A stretch of DNA of 57,492 bases. Source: Paracoccaceae bacterium (GTDB taxonomy: Bacteria > Pseudomonadota > Alphaproteobacteria > Rhodobacterales > Rhodobacteraceae). Location of the stretch: contig JAIXZY010000080.1 of the NCBI GenBank assembly GCA_027489355.1, positions 1-57,492 of the forward strand, written 5' to 3'. This document shows, piece by piece, positions 43,812-53,834 of the stretch (positions are counted from its first letter, which is position 1; each line of letters begins with the position of its first letter). The notes under the pieces were generated by a model. It worked only from the letters and a program-made list of their open reading frames with translations. It was not told the DNA's origin and searched no databases. Both the position numbers and the translations under genes were made by a program.

Positions 43812-45328
43812 GGCTTGTCCTTGTGCTGGGGGATCAGCTGACGCCTTCGGTGGCAGCCCTGCGGGCGGCGGACCGGGCGCGGGACGTGGTGGTGATGGCG
43901 GAGGTGATGGGGGAGGGAGAGAGCGTCCCGCATCACCCGCAGAAGATCGTGCTGATCCTGGCGGCGATGCGGAAGTTTGCAGTTGCGCTGCGTGCGGCGG
44001 GCTGGCGCGTCGCCTATTCCCGGCTGGACGACCCGGAGAACTCACAAACTTTGTCGGGCGAGCTTCTGCGGCGCGCCGGGGAGTTCGGGGCCTCGGAGGT
44101 GCTGGCGACGAAGCCGGGAGAGTGGCGGGTTTTGCGCGACCTGGAGGAGCTGCCTCTACCGGTGCGGATGCTGGAAGATGACCGGTTCATCTGCTCGGAA
44201 GCCGAGTTCGCGGGTTGGGCCGAGGGGCGCAAGCAGCTGCGGATGGAGTGGTTCTACCGCGAGATGCGGCGCAAGACGGGGCTGTTGATGGAGGGGGATC
44301 AGCCCGCCGGGGGGCAGTGGAACTTTGATCACGACAACCGGAAGCCGGCGAAGGCGGACCTGCTTCGCCCGCGGCCACGGGATTTTGCGCCGGATGCTGT
44401 GGTGGAGGAGGTGCTGGGGCTGGTCGAGGCGCGGTTCCGGCATTTCGGGCGGCTGAGGCCGTTCCGCTGGGCCACCGACCGGGAAGGGGCGCTGGAGGCT
44501 CTGGCCGAGTTCGTGGCCGAGCGGCTGCCCCGGTTCGGGGAGGAGCAGGATGCGATGCTGGAGGGCAAGGCGTTCCTGAGCCATGCGGTGATCTCGCCTT
44601 ACCTGAACATCGGGCTTCTGGGGCCGATGGAGGTGTGCCGTGCGGTGGAGGACGCGTGGAAGTCGGGCAAGGTGCCGATCCAGGCCGCGGAGGGGTTCAT
44701 CCGGCAGGTGATCGGCTGGCGGGAGTATGTCCGCGGGATCTGGGCCCTGAAGGGGCCGGTCTATCTGCAGGGGAATGCGCTGGGGCATGCGCGGAAGCTG
44801 CCGGGGGTCTATTGGGGGGGTGAGACAGGGATGGCCTGCATGAAGGCCGCCGTGGGGCAGACGCGGGACGTCGGCTATGCCCACCATATCCAGCGGCTGA
44901 TGGTGACGGGGAATTTTGCCCTGCTTGCGGGGGTCGCGCCAAGCGAGGTGCATGAGTGGTACCTGTCGGTCTATGTCGATGCCTTCGAATGGGTGGAGGC
45001 GCCGAACACGGTCGGGATGAGCCAGTTTGCCGATGGGGGGCTTCTGGGGTCGAAGCCCTATGTGTCGAGCGGGGCCTATATCGACCGGATGTCGGACCAC
45101 TGCGGGGGGTGCCGGTACCGGGTGAAGGAGAAGATCGGGGACAGGGCCTGCCCGTTCAACCTGCTCTACTGGCACTTCCTGGACCGGCATCGGGAGCGGT
45201 TCCGGGCCAATCCCCGGATGGGGCAGATGTACCGGATCTGGGACGGGATGGAGGCGGGCCACCGGAATGCGGTGCTGGCCGGGGCCGAGCGGGTGCTATC
45301 GCGGCTGGACCAGGGGGAGGCCGTGTGA
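43808..45328 (+). CDS. Prokaryotic (6-4) photolyase / cryptochrome with [4Fe-4S] cluster (PhrB/CryB type)
   Basis: The GTG at 43808 gives 506 residues beginning VRLVLVLGDQL. The FeS class is shown by four cysteines, C344, C432, C435 and C448, whose spacing matches, as I recall it, that of PhrB from Agrobacterium. The FAD domain includes GGQWNFDHDNRK (near 168), IGWREYVRG and NALGHARKLPGVYWGG. It should repair (6-4) photoproducts or sense blue light. The GTGA overlap with the SDR indicates cotranslation. The palindrome of the 73-bp element begins 3 bp after its stop. Confidence 0.93.
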   Translation: MRLVLVLGDQLTPSVAALRAADRARDVVVMAEVMGEGESVPHHPQKIVLILAAMRKFAVALRAAGWRVAYSRLDDPENSQTLSGELLRRAGEFGASEVLATKPGEWRVLRDLEELPLPVRMLEDDRFICSEAEFAGWAEGRKQLRMEWFYREMRRKTGLLMEGDQPAGGQWNFDHDNRKPAKADLLRPRPRDFAPDAVVEEVLGLVEARFRHFGRLRPFRWATDREGALEALAEFVAERLPRFGEEQDAMLEGKAFLSHAVISPYLNIGLLGPMEVCRAVEDAWKSGKVPIQAAEGFIRQVIGWREYVRGIWALKGPVYLQGNALGHARKLPGVYWGGETGMACMKAAVGQTRDVGYAHHIQRLMVTGNFALLAGVAPSEVHEWYLSVYVDAFEWVEAPNTVGMSQFADGGLLGSKPYVSSGAYIDRMSDHCGGCRYRVKEKIGDRACPFNLLYWHFLDRHRERFRANPRMGQMYRIWDGMEAGHRNAVLAGAERVLSRLDQGEAV

Positions 45329-45330
45329 CG

Positions 45331-45403
45331 TGTCCACGGTGGACAATCAGCGAGACGGCACGGATTTCAAGGGGTTGTTGATTTCCGTTAGTAATTGGTT
45401 AAC
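45331..45403 (+). promoter_or_regulatory. Copy 2 of the 73-bp element: palindrome plus CtrA-like motif
   Basis: TGTCCAC-G-GTGGACA (45331-45345) is followed, exactly 42 bp later, by TTAG-N7-TTAAC (45388-45403). GATTTCCGT (45380-45388) abuts the TTAG half. The whole is the reverse complement of copy 1 at 4678-4750 with identical length. On the plus strand it points into a region without a recognisable gene. Confidence 0.6.
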
Positions 45404-46414
45404 CCCGCTTCCAACTGCAGCGCCTTTGGCCGCGCTTGCCCTGGTTGCCTTGTTCGAGCCGCGCTGCCGGGTGGGAAGCGGATCAGAAGACAGTCCGGTG
45501 GACCGTCTTCCTGCAGATTGGTGGTGTCGCAATGCCAGTCGGTCCTCAGGCGGCGCGGCAGTTCCGGGTGACGGCCATTTCGACGCCCCGGTCGCGAGTC
45601 AAGTTCCGGCACAGGAAGGTGGGCAGATGTTCAGTCCGGCTTACGCGGCCTCGCAGGCCGCGGCCCGCCTTCGCCATCTGGCGGGTGAAGCCCTCTAGGA
45701 CTGCCGCCGCCCTGCATGAGGTCGCCCTGGCAGGGCAGGGCCTTGCGGTCTTTGGCCTCGCCTGTGGGGCTGGGCGCAGATCATGGCGCAGACCGTCCTG
45801 TGGCTGATGCGGGTTTGTGGGTCATCGGGGTGCACGGACCGGAGCGTCGCGGCGGTCAGTCGGGCAAGCCGCGGAATTTGACCAGGGGGTGCCAGAGCCA
45901 GCCCCGGCGCGACCGGTCCGGAACGACGTTGGCCGGGGTCTGCAGCGCGGCCACACCGGGTATTGGGCGGGTGGGCCAGCCTGCGGACAATATCCCGGTC
46001 CCGCGTCGCCTGCCGATCCGATCCGTAACCGCTGCGCCAACTCGTGGCAGATCGTCATCGCCGGACGGGCGTGGAGCCGCGATATTTCCTGCTGGCTTGT
46101 CCCCGGGGATGCTTCGGAAAGATTGCCGCCCACTTTGCACCCTGCGCGTACCGCGTCAGCCCCCATCGCGACCCCTCGTCAAACTTCGGGCGCTGCGGCT
46201 CATTCCAGAGGCCAAGGTTTCTTGACCCGTGGTCTCGGCATGGCGGCGGCTTCCTCGGTCCACGGAAGCACGGGTGCGCGTTGCGCAAGGAGACTGACGG
46301 CTGGGGCGGCTGGCTTCCCGAAGCAGGTGGCGGGCCGTGGAACTTTGCGGCGCGGCGGTGCGGTGCCGTTCTCTGGGGCAGCGTACGTAGGGTGGGCAGA
46401 TTGCCCACCCTACC
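45404..46414. other. About 1 kb without a recognisable gene; possible gene remnant or non-coding RNA
   Basis: All six frames give only low-complexity Arg/Pro/Gly/Ala-rich translations. The best short frame starts at 45531 (ATG, 91 residues), but nothing in it is recognisable. A hairpin lies at 45486-45510 (GAAGAC-A-GTCC, loop GGT, GGAC-C-GTCTTC). The 3' end has a REP palindrome. Local stretches such as 46020-46220 read like a decayed gene, but I cannot identify a parent family. I looked for tRNA, RNase P RNA and tmRNA and saw none. Confidence 0.5.
46387..46413. repeat. REP-like palindrome, perfect copy
   Basis: GTAGGGTGGGCA and TGCCCACCCTAC are perfect 12-base arms around GAT. It is identical to the copy at 47439 and close to the one at 3126. 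It lies just beyond the stop of the EamA gene and could serve as its terminator. Confidence 0.85.
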
Positions 46415-47332
46415 TCAGGGCTGCGCCTGGAGGAGAAGGACGACTCCCACAAGCAGGACCGCGATGCCGGTGAGTTGCCGGGCCGTCGCACGTTGTCCCA
46501 TCGCGTAGCGGGCCAGGAGCAGGGCGAGGACGACCTCGACCAGTGCGAGGGTGCGGACGTTGGCGGCTGAGGTCAGGGCGAAGCCGGTGAACCAGCCGGC
46601 AGAGGCGAGAGCGCCGAGGAAGCCCGCGGCAAGAGAGGGCGTGAAGGCCTTGACGCTGCCGGCGAGCGCGGCGCGGTCGCGCAGGCCAAGCCAGACGCCA
46701 AGCGCGGCGGTCTGGAGCGCGAGGGTCAGGGCAAGACAGGTCAGGGCGCGGATCAGGAAGCTGCCCTCGGGCAAGGCGGTGATCGCGCCGCGGAAGCCGA
46801 TGGCGGAGAGGCCGAAGGCGAGGCCGGCGAGGAGGCCAAGCGTGGCAGGGCGGAGGTCGGCCAGCATGGCGCGGCCCTGGCCCGGTTTCAGCGTCATGAC
46901 AAGGACTCCGGTCACGGCGACGGCGATGGCGGCCAGCATGGGGAGGGTGAGGGGTTCGTCGAGGACGGCCCAGCCGATGAGGGCGACGAGGACCGGCTCG
47001 ATCTTCAGCCAGGCGGTGACCAGGCCGAAGCCCTGGGTCCGCATCGCCTGAAGCATGAGCGCCGTGGCGACGATCTGGGCTGTCGCGCCGAGGGCGGCGA
47101 AGGTCAGGGTGCGGGCGGTGAGGGCGGGCAGCTGCGCGCCGGTGAGCCAGAGCGCCAGGGCCAGGAAAGCGCAGGCGAAGGGGAGGCCGTAGAGGAAGCG
47201 GACATTGGTGGCGCCCAGGGTTCCGAGCCGTTCGGTCAGCCCGCGCTGGGCGGCGTTGCGTCCGGTTTGCGCGATGGCGGCAGCAAGGGTGACCGGAACC
47301 CACAGCTGCGCAAGGAGCATCGTGCCGGTCAT
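46415..47332 (-). CDS. EamA/DMT-family transporter
   Basis: The 305-residue protein (ATG at 47332) has ten predicted membrane segments arranged as two EamA repeats (about 1-135 and 150-295), the pattern of drug/metabolite transporters. Near the first repeat's end it has IEPVLVALIGWAVLDEPLT and near the second's end ALVEVVLALLLARYAMGQR, the typical E-P-x-x-A / E-V-x-x-A positions. A TTG seven codons upstream and an ATG four codons downstream are other possible starts. Substrate unknown. It is flanked on both sides by REP palindromes. Confidence 0.85.
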   Translation of the reverse strand: MTGTMLLAQLWVPVTLAAAIAQTGRNAAQRGLTERLGTLGATNVRFLYGLPFACAFLALALWLTGAQLPALTARTLTFAALGATAQIVATALMLQAMRTQGFGLVTAWLKIEPVLVALIGWAVLDEPLTLPMLAAIAVAVTGVLVMTLKPGQGRAMLADLRPATLGLLAGLAFGLSAIGFRGAITALPEGSFLIRALTCLALTLALQTAALGVWLGLRDRAALAGSVKAFTPSLAAGFLGALASAGWFTGFALTSAANVRTLALVEVVLALLLARYAMGQRATARQLTGIAVLLVGVVLLLQAQP

Positions 47333-47438
47333 TGCGGGGCGCTCAGGCGGCAAAGCGGCGGGGGGAAGGAGTGGGGCATGGAGGCCTTTCCGTTTCCCGG
47401 AGGTCTAGTCGCAGGAGCGGACCGGAGCAAGCGCCGGG

Positions 47439-47465
47439 GTAGGGTGGGCAGATTGCCCACCCTAC
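47439..47465. repeat. REP-like palindrome, perfect copy
   Basis: It is the same 27-base sequence as at 46387. It lies between the EamA start and the hemE stop, about 60 bp upstream of the second repeat type at 47526. Confidence 0.85.
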
Positions 47466-47525
47466 GGAGGGCAGGTTCAGCCGTCCCCGGGTTTGGGAGC
47501 GGCGGAGACGGGACCGGGGGCGGGT

Positions 47526-47558
47526 GCCTCCGGCGGGAGTATTTGGAAAAAGAGCAAG
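47526..47558 (+). repeat. Short intergenic repeat, copy 2 (diverged)
   Basis: GCCTCCGGCGGGAGTATTTG followed by GAAAAAGAGCAAG. It shares the first 12 bases and the TATTTG core with the copy at 43065. It lies 26 bp beyond the hemE stop. Confidence 0.6.
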
Positions 47559-47583
47559 GGGGGTGGGGCGATGCGGCGGGCGA

Positions 47584-48612
47584 TCAGGTGCCGCGGATCG
47601 TGTCGATCATCAGCTGCACGTTGTCGGGATGCGCGTCGGGGGTGATGCCGTGGCCGAGGTTGAAGATGTGGGGGCCTTTGGAGAAGGCTTTCACCACGTG
47701 GCGCGTTGCGGCGATGAGCGCCTGGCCGCCGGTGACCATGTGTTCCGGCGCGAGGTTGCCCTGGACGCAGCCGTCGATCTGGACATTGGCGGCGGCCCAT
47801 TCCGGGCTGACCGAGTTGTCGATGGCGACGCAGTCGGCACCGGTGCGATGGGCGAAGCCGATGTAGCCCTGTCCCGCTTCGCGCGGGAAGGCGATGACGG
47901 GGATGCCGGGGTGGCGGGCCTTGAGGGCGGCGATGATCTTCTGCGCCGGGGCTTCGGCGAAGTCCTTGAAATCCTGGCCTTTCAGGGAGCCGGCCCAGCT
48001 GTCGAAGAGCTTGACCACTTCGGCCCCGGCGTCGATCTGGGCGGAAAGGTATTCGATGGTGGCTTCGGTGATCTTGTCGATCAGCGCCTGGAAGGTGGGG
48101 CGGTCGTGGGCCTTGAGCGCATGGGCGGCGCCCTGGTCCTTGGATCCGCGGCCGGCGATCATGTAGGTGGCGACGGTCCAGGGGGCGCCGGCGAAGCCGA
48201 TGAGGGTGGTCTCGGCGGGGAGTTCGCGGGCGAGGATGCGGACGGTTTCGTAGACGGGCGCGAGGGTTTCGTGGATCGCCTCGGTCGGCTTCAGGTTCGC
48301 GACCTGGCCGGGGGTGTCCGTCGTCTCCATCCGCGGGCCTTCGCCGGTTTCGAACCAGAGCTTGGGCCCGAGCGCCTGGGGCAGGAGGAGGATGTCGGCG
48401 AAGAGGATGGCCGCGTCGAAACCATAGCGGCGGATCGGTTGCAGCGTGACCTCGGCGGCGAGGTCGGGGGTGTAGCAGAGCGACAGGAAATCGCCGGCCT
48501 TGGCGCGGGTTTCGCGGTATTCGGGCAGGTAGCGGCCAGCCTGGCGCATCATCCAGATCGGGGGGGTGGGCAGCACCTCGCCCTTCAGCGCGCGCAGGAT
48601 GGTCTTGGTCAT
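47584..48612 (-). CDS. hemE: Uroporphyrinogen decarboxylase
   Basis: It converts uroporphyrinogen III to coproporphyrinogen III in haem and bacteriochlorophyll synthesis. The 342-residue protein shows [26 protein letters not shown] (residues 18-43), the [16 protein letters not shown] region near 145, and FDSWAG near 215. The ATG at 48612 is divergent from hemC. A PpsR/CrtJ-type site lies in the 92 bp between them. Confidence 0.97.
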   Translation of the reverse strand: MTKTILRALKGEVLPTPPIWMMRQAGRYLPEYRETRAKAGDFLSLCYTPDLAAEVTLQPIRRYGFDAAILFADILLLPQALGPKLWFETGEGPRMETTDTPGQVANLKPTEAIHETLAPVYETVRILARELPAETTLIGFAGAPWTVATYMIAGRGSKDQGAAHALKAHDRPTFQALIDKITEATIEYLSAQIDAGAEVVKLFDSWAGSLKGQDFKDFAEAPAQKIIAALKARHPGIPVIAFPREAGQGYIGFAHRTGADCVAIDNSVSPEWAAANVQIDGCVQGNLAPEHMVTGGQALIAATRHVVKAFSKGPHIFNLGHGITPDAHPDNVQLMIDTIRGT

Positions 48613-48669
48613 TGCGGGTCCTTTCGGTTCGGTTCATGGGTCGGCTGTGGGGCGGGCGTTGTCAAGAGT

Positions 48670-48687
48670 TGTCAGGCTGGCGTGACA
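48670..48687. promoter_or_regulatory. PpsR/CrtJ-type operator between hemE and hemC
   Basis: TGTCA-N8-TGACA fits the consensus TGT-N12-ACA of the aerobic regulator PpsR/CrtJ, with the symmetric inner CA/TG. It is located in the divergent intergenic region of two tetrapyrrole genes, the kind of gene this regulator controls in purple bacteria. No ppsR gene is in the window. Confidence 0.55.
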
Positions 48688-48704
48688 GCGTTAAGCGTTG
48701 TGCC

Positions 48705-49643
48705 ATGAGCGATGATCTGCCCACCCCCGCCCGCCCGCTGAAGATCGGCACCCGTGGTTCTCCGCTGGCCCTGTGGCAGGCGCATGAGACGCGGGCGCGC
48801 CTGATGGCGGCTTTTGCGCTGCCCGAGGCGGCCTTCGAGATCGTGGTGATCAAGGTCACGGGCGACCAGATCCAGGACAAGGCGCTGCGCGAGATCGGCG
48901 GGAAGGGCCTCTTCACCCGAGAGATCGAGGAGGCGCTGCTGGACGGGGGCATCGACATCGCGGTCCATTCGATGAAGGACATGCCGGTGTTGCAGCCCGA
49001 GGGGCTGGTGCTGGACTGCTACCTGAAGCGGGCGGATGTGCGGGATGCCTTTGTCTCGCCGCGCTTCGGGTCGATCTCGGAGCTGCCGCAGGGCGCCACG
49101 GTCGGATCGTCGTCCTTGCGGCGGCGGGCGCAGCTGGCGCTGCGGCGGCCGGATTTGCGGCTGGTGGAGTTCCGGGGGAACGTGCAGACGCGGATGCGCA
49201 AGCTGGAGGAGCGGGTGGCGGATGCGACCTTCCTGGCGATGGCGGGGCTGACGCGGCTGGGGATGGTCGAGGTCGCGCGGTCGGCGATTGCGCCGGAAGA
49301 GATGCTTCCGGCGGTGGCGCAGGGAGCGATCGGGGTAGAGCGGCGGTCGGCGGATGCGCGGGTGGCGGCGATGCTGGCGGCGATCCATGACGGGGAAACG
49401 GGGCTGCGGCTGGCGGCGGAACGGTCGTTCCTTGCGACGCTGGACGGGTCCTGCGAGACGCCGATTGCCGGGCTCGCGGTGCTGGACGGCAGCGATCTGT
49501 GGCTGCGGGGGGAAATCCTGCGGCCCGACGGGTCGGCCTCGGTCGCCGGAGAGAGACGCGGGCCGGTGGGCGAGGGGGCCGAGATCGGCCGGGTCCTGGC
49601 GGAGGAGCTCTTGGGTCGTGCGGGGCCGGGGTTCTTCGACTGA
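48705..49643 (+). CDS. hemC: Hydroxymethylbilane synthase (porphobilinogen deaminase)
   Basis: It polymerises four porphobilinogens. The ATG at 48705 gives 312 residues with IGTRGSPLALWQA (residues 14-26), GLFTREIEEALLDGGIDIAVHSMKDMP (catalytic Asp92), the arginine-rich GSSSLRRRAQL and NVQTRMRKL segments, and C250 in DGSCETPIAG, which carries the dipyrromethane cofactor. No good Shine-Dalgarno sequence is visible. A start 93 bp upstream in frame is unlikely. Confidence 0.96.
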   Translation: MSDDLPTPARPLKIGTRGSPLALWQAHETRARLMAAFALPEAAFEIVVIKVTGDQIQDKALREIGGKGLFTREIEEALLDGGIDIAVHSMKDMPVLQPEGLVLDCYLKRADVRDAFVSPRFGSISELPQGATVGSSSLRRRAQLALRRPDLRLVEFRGNVQTRMRKLEERVADATFLAMAGLTRLGMVEVARSAIAPEEMLPAVAQGAIGVERRSADARVAAMLAAIHDGETGLRLAAERSFLATLDGSCETPIAGLAVLDGSDLWLRGEILRPDGSASVAGERRGPVGEGAEIGRVLAEELLGRAGPGFFD

Positions 49644-49765
49644 CGCTCCTGTCGCCCCGGAGCAGGGGCGGCGGCTTGGGACGCTTTGTGGCTTGCGTGC
49701 CGGGCGGTTTTGCAAATTGGTGCCAGAGGGGTTACAGGGGCCGAAAGAGGCGCTGGAGCTTTGGT

Positions 49766-50497
49766 TTGCCCGATCCCGATCTTGATGCTTCGTTGAAGGC
49801 CGCCTTGGCCGAGCCGCCGCGCCGGGTGCGGCGGGTGGAGCTGCCGGACGGACGGCAGTTCTGGCTGAAGCGCGTGGAGCGGCTGTCCGGTCGGTTGCGG
49901 TTGCAGAAAGGCGATCCGGCGCGAGCCTTTGCGGCCGAGCGCGAGGGGCTGCGGGCGCTGGCGGCGGCGGGGCTGCCGGTGGCGGGGCTTGCGGCCGAGG
50001 GGCCGGACTGGGTGCTGATGCCGGATGCGGGGCCGGTGCTGCCCGAGGTGGTGCGGGACCCGGGCCGCGACGAGGCCGAAAAGCTGCGAGCGTTCGAGGC
50101 AGCGGGGCGGGCTCTGGGGCGGCTGCATTGGGCCGGGATGGCACATGGGCGGCCTGCGGTGCGGGACGTGTGCTGGGACGGGCGCGAGGCGCGGTTCATC
50201 GACCTGGAGCGGTTCCGGCGGGCGAAGCGTGCGGGGTTCTGGCAGGCCGCGGATGTGGTGATGTTCGCGCAGACGGCTTTCACCCTGTGGCCGGAGGACG
50301 GGCGCTGGCTGGAGGCGGCGCTGGGGGCCTATGCGGTCTCGGCACCCGAGGGGTCGGTGGCGGCGGTGCGGCGGCTGGTGGGCTGGTTGCGTCCGGTCGG
50401 GTGGCTGGCGGCAGGCCTGGCCCGGCTGAAGTCCGAGAGCCGCGAGTTGCGCGCCGTGGGGCTGACGCTGGCGCGGTTGCGGGCCTGGGAGGGCTGA
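49766..50497 (+). CDS. Protein-kinase-like phosphotransferase (Kdo/RIO-kinase-like fold), start uncertain
   Basis: The recognisable domain begins at VRRVELPDGRQFWLKRVERLSG, with a beta-strand lysine. It continues with LRALAAAGLPVAGLAAEGPDWVLMPDAG and ends its catalytic part at GRPAVRDVCWDGREARFIDLERF, where HGRPAVRD and FIDLE resemble the catalytic and metal loops of Kdo- or RIO-type kinases. The start is unclear: TTG at 49766 (243 residues, GGAG upstream) or GTG at 49688 (269 residues). The substrate, perhaps lipopolysaccharide, is inference. Confidence 0.65.
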   Translation: MPDPDLDASLKAALAEPPRRVRRVELPDGRQFWLKRVERLSGRLRLQKGDPARAFAAEREGLRALAAAGLPVAGLAAEGPDWVLMPDAGPVLPEVVRDPGRDEAEKLRAFEAAGRALGRLHWAGMAHGRPAVRDVCWDGREARFIDLERFRRAKRAGFWQAADVVMFAQTAFTLWPEDGRWLEAALGAYAVSAPEGSVAAVRRLVGWLRPVGWLAAGLARLKSESRELRAVGLTLARLRAWEG

Positions 50498-50555
50498 CCC
50501 CGACCCGGGAGGCCACCCCGGCGCGGGGCCGGAGCGGCAGGATCGGGCGCTGCCC

Positions 50556-51944
<1,389 letters not shown>

Positions 51945-51991
51945 GTGGTCGGTCCTTTGGTCTGGCCGGGGAGCGGGGGTTTCACACCCCC

Positions 51992-52024
51992 GCACCCCCG
52001 TGGGATATTTGCAGAAGGGAAAGC
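51992..52024 (+). repeat. Short intergenic repeat, copy 3
   Basis: CACCCCCGTGGGATATTTGC followed by AGAAGGGAAAGC. The last 20 or so bases match the copy at 43065, while the front differs. It lies in the gap between lpd and the gene ending at 52025. Confidence 0.6.
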
Positions 52025-52420
52025 CTAGAGAAGTGCTGCGATGAGCATGGTGACGGTTGCGAAGAAACCTACCGCCCAGATCGCCGAGCGCCAAGGGCTG
52101 AGGCCCGCGGCATAGGCGGGGATGTAAAGGAGGCGCGCGCCGAGGTAGGTCCAGGCGGCGGTCTGGGTGACGGTAGTGGATTGGTTGCCAAGCGTCACGA
52201 CGACCACGGCGAGGGTGAAAAGGATCAGGCCCTCGAAATGGTTGTTCAGCGCACGTTGCAGCCGGCCGGTGACGGTCGACAAGGGCCGCGGCGGGGGCGT
52301 GTCGCGGGGGCTGGTGGTATAGGCTGTCCCGAGGTCCAGGTTCGCGGGAATGGCGAAGAGCACGAACTGGGCGGCCTGGAGGAGGCCCGCGAGGGTGAGG
52401 GCGGTGAGCTCGGGCGTCAT
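52025..52420 (-). CDS. MAPEG-family membrane protein, second in the window
   Basis: The 131-residue protein has four hydrophobic segments (about 5-25, 65-82, 90-105 and 113-130). It carries the MAPEG-type motif [21 protein letters not shown] near residues 52-72, where N-x-x-E follows a basic region. It is only distantly like the MAPEG protein at 3575. The ATGA overlap with the glycosyltransferase stop makes it the last gene of a four-gene unit. Confidence 0.85.
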   Translation of the reverse strand: MTPELTALTLAGLLQAAQFVLFAIPANLDLGTAYTTSPRDTPPPRPLSTVTGRLQRALNNHFEGLILFTLAVVVVTLGNQSTTVTQTAAWTYLGARLLYIPAYAAGLSPWRSAIWAVGFFATVTMLIAALL

Positions 52421-53352
52421 GCAGGGGTCCTTGCGGAAAGGAGGCGGTCGCGGCTGTCCAGGAACCAGGCGCGGCAGGCGGCTTCGGCTGCGGCAACTCC
52501 GGGCAGGGCGCGGAGGCGGGTCAGCTCGGCCTGGATCTCGGGCCAGCGGCGGAGGATGGAGCGGTCCTGGCTGTCGTTGCGGTTGGCGAGCCGGTGCCAT
52601 TTCGAGCCTGGGCGGTACTTGTCCGAGGGCGGACCCATGCCGCGGCCGCGGGCCTGTTTCAAAAGGAAGGTGTCGGTCGAACGGGTGGCGTAGTGGTTCA
52701 CGACAGTGCCGCCACGCAGCGCGATCCCCACGGGCTGGTAGCGCGAGACGGGGCGGCCGAAGAGCGGGGCGGAGGAGAGCGGCTCGCCCGCGGCATTGAC
52801 GGCGAGTGGGGCCTCGATGCGGGGTCGGGTGGGCATGTGGTCGGAGGCCGAGGCGAAGGCGCGGTGGCGGAAGAGCGACTTGAACTTGACGGTCGCCGGG
52901 TCGGGGGCGCGCTCGCAGGCGGTGAAGGCGCGCAAGGTCTCGCCGGGCCAGGTCTGGTGGCCGTTGTCGCCGAACAGGCGCCAAGGCAGGGCGATGGCAT
53001 GGGCGTCGCCAGCCGCAGCGATCAGGTCCTGGACGGCTCCGGCTCCGGGGGAGATGTTCAGGAACTCGTCCGCGTCGAGGTGCGCGAGCCAGTCGGCCCT
53101 GGTGTCCTGAAGGTAGGCAAGCGCGCGGGCGATACCGTGTTTCTGCGGTGGCTCGCCTGCGGGAACGGGGTTCGGGAGGTGGTCGATCTGCCCGTGGGTG
53201 CCCAGCAGGTCGAGCAGCCGGTCCGAGCCGTCATCGCAGTCGTTCGAGCAGATCACGACGGGGCCGAAGCCGATCAGGCGGTGGTAGGCAAGCCATTCCA
53301 GGATGTGGATGCCCTCGTTCCGCATGCAGGACATCAGCGCGACAGGTGTCAC
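52417..53352 (-). CDS. Glycosyltransferase family 2-like protein
   Basis: The GTG at 53352, overlapping the preceding stop (GTGA), yields 311 residues. The N-terminal [24 protein letters not shown] is the start motif of the GT2 subgroup with a metal-binding DADEF ([11 protein letters not shown] near residue 95). Further motifs are [12 protein letters not shown] and the VNHYATRS segment. A soluble, sugar-nucleotide-dependent transferase is likely; acceptor unknown. Confidence 0.82.
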   Translation of the reverse strand: MTPVALMSCMRNEGIHILEWLAYHRLIGFGPVVICSNDCDDGSDRLLDLLGTHGQIDHLPNPVPAGEPPQKHGIARALAYLQDTRADWLAHLDADEFLNISPGAGAVQDLIAAAGDAHAIALPWRLFGDNGHQTWPGETLRAFTACERAPDPATVKFKSLFRHRAFASASDHMPTRPRIEAPLAVNAAGEPLSSAPLFGRPVSRYQPVGIALRGGTVVNHYATRSTDTFLLKQARGRGMGPPSDKYRPGSKWHRLANRNDSQDRSILRRWPEIQAELTRLRALPGVAAAEAACRAWFLDSRDRLLSARTPA

Positions 53353-53834
53353 GGCAGGAGGCTCCCCAGCTCTGGGGCGAGTTGGACGAAGCGTCCGGCG
53401 GCGTAGCGGCTGGCCCAGTCGGGATGCTGGTCGCACAGCGCCCGGAGGTCGACGAAGGGGGTTTCGGGCGTGGGGAGGAGAGCCTCGGGTCGTGCGGCGG
53501 CATCGAAGGCCGCGATGGCGGCGGGGTCGATCTTGCGATCGCCGAGCAGGCGCAGGGCGGTGGCGACGTCGGCCTCCCATGCGGTGCGGATGCGCGCGTG
53601 GGCTTCCGCGTCAAGGATGGAGCAGGTGAGGAAGACGCGATGTTCGGCGATGGCCCGGGAGAGGAGGATGTCGGCGGCGGGGGAGCCGGTGGGCACGACC
53701 TGCGCCGGTGCGGGAAGGGCAAGGAGCAGGGTGGCGAGGAGGCCGAGCCGGCCCGACGTCGCAGCCGTGGCCCTGCCCCGCGCGGGCGGACGGGGAGCGG
53801 CGCTGGATGTTGGGCAGGCGGCGGGCTGGGTCAT
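53349..53834 (-). CDS. Secreted protein of unknown function
   Basis: The 161-residue protein has a long, Pro/Arg-rich N-terminal stretch and then a hydrophobic segment (LGLLATLLLALPAPAQ, about residues 30-45) that fits a signal peptide with cleavage near AQ. The mature part is alpha-helical in character with two cysteines and no recognisable domain. Both ends overlap neighbours by 4 bp, so it is tightly coupled to the glycosyltransferase. The unusually long n-region may mean the true start is elsewhere. Confidence 0.6.
   Translation of the reverse strand: MTQPAACPTSSAAPRPPARGRATAATSGRLGLLATLLLALPAPAQVVPTGSPAADILLSRAIAEHRVFLTCSILDAEAHARIRTAWEADVATALRLLGDRKIDPAAIAAFDAAARPEALLPTPETPFVDLRALCDQHPDWASRYAAGRFVQLAPELGSLLP

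Noticed and set aside
45531-45807. A 91-residue frame starting MPVGPQAARQFRV
   Set aside because: No ribosome binding site, Arg-rich tail, no recognisable family. A competing frame ends in a plausible peptide at 45698, so neither is convincing.
45817-46473. A 218-codon plus-strand frame and minus-strand counterparts in the gene-free region
   Set aside because: The frame runs into the EamA gene on the other strand, composition is not protein-like, and no motif is present.
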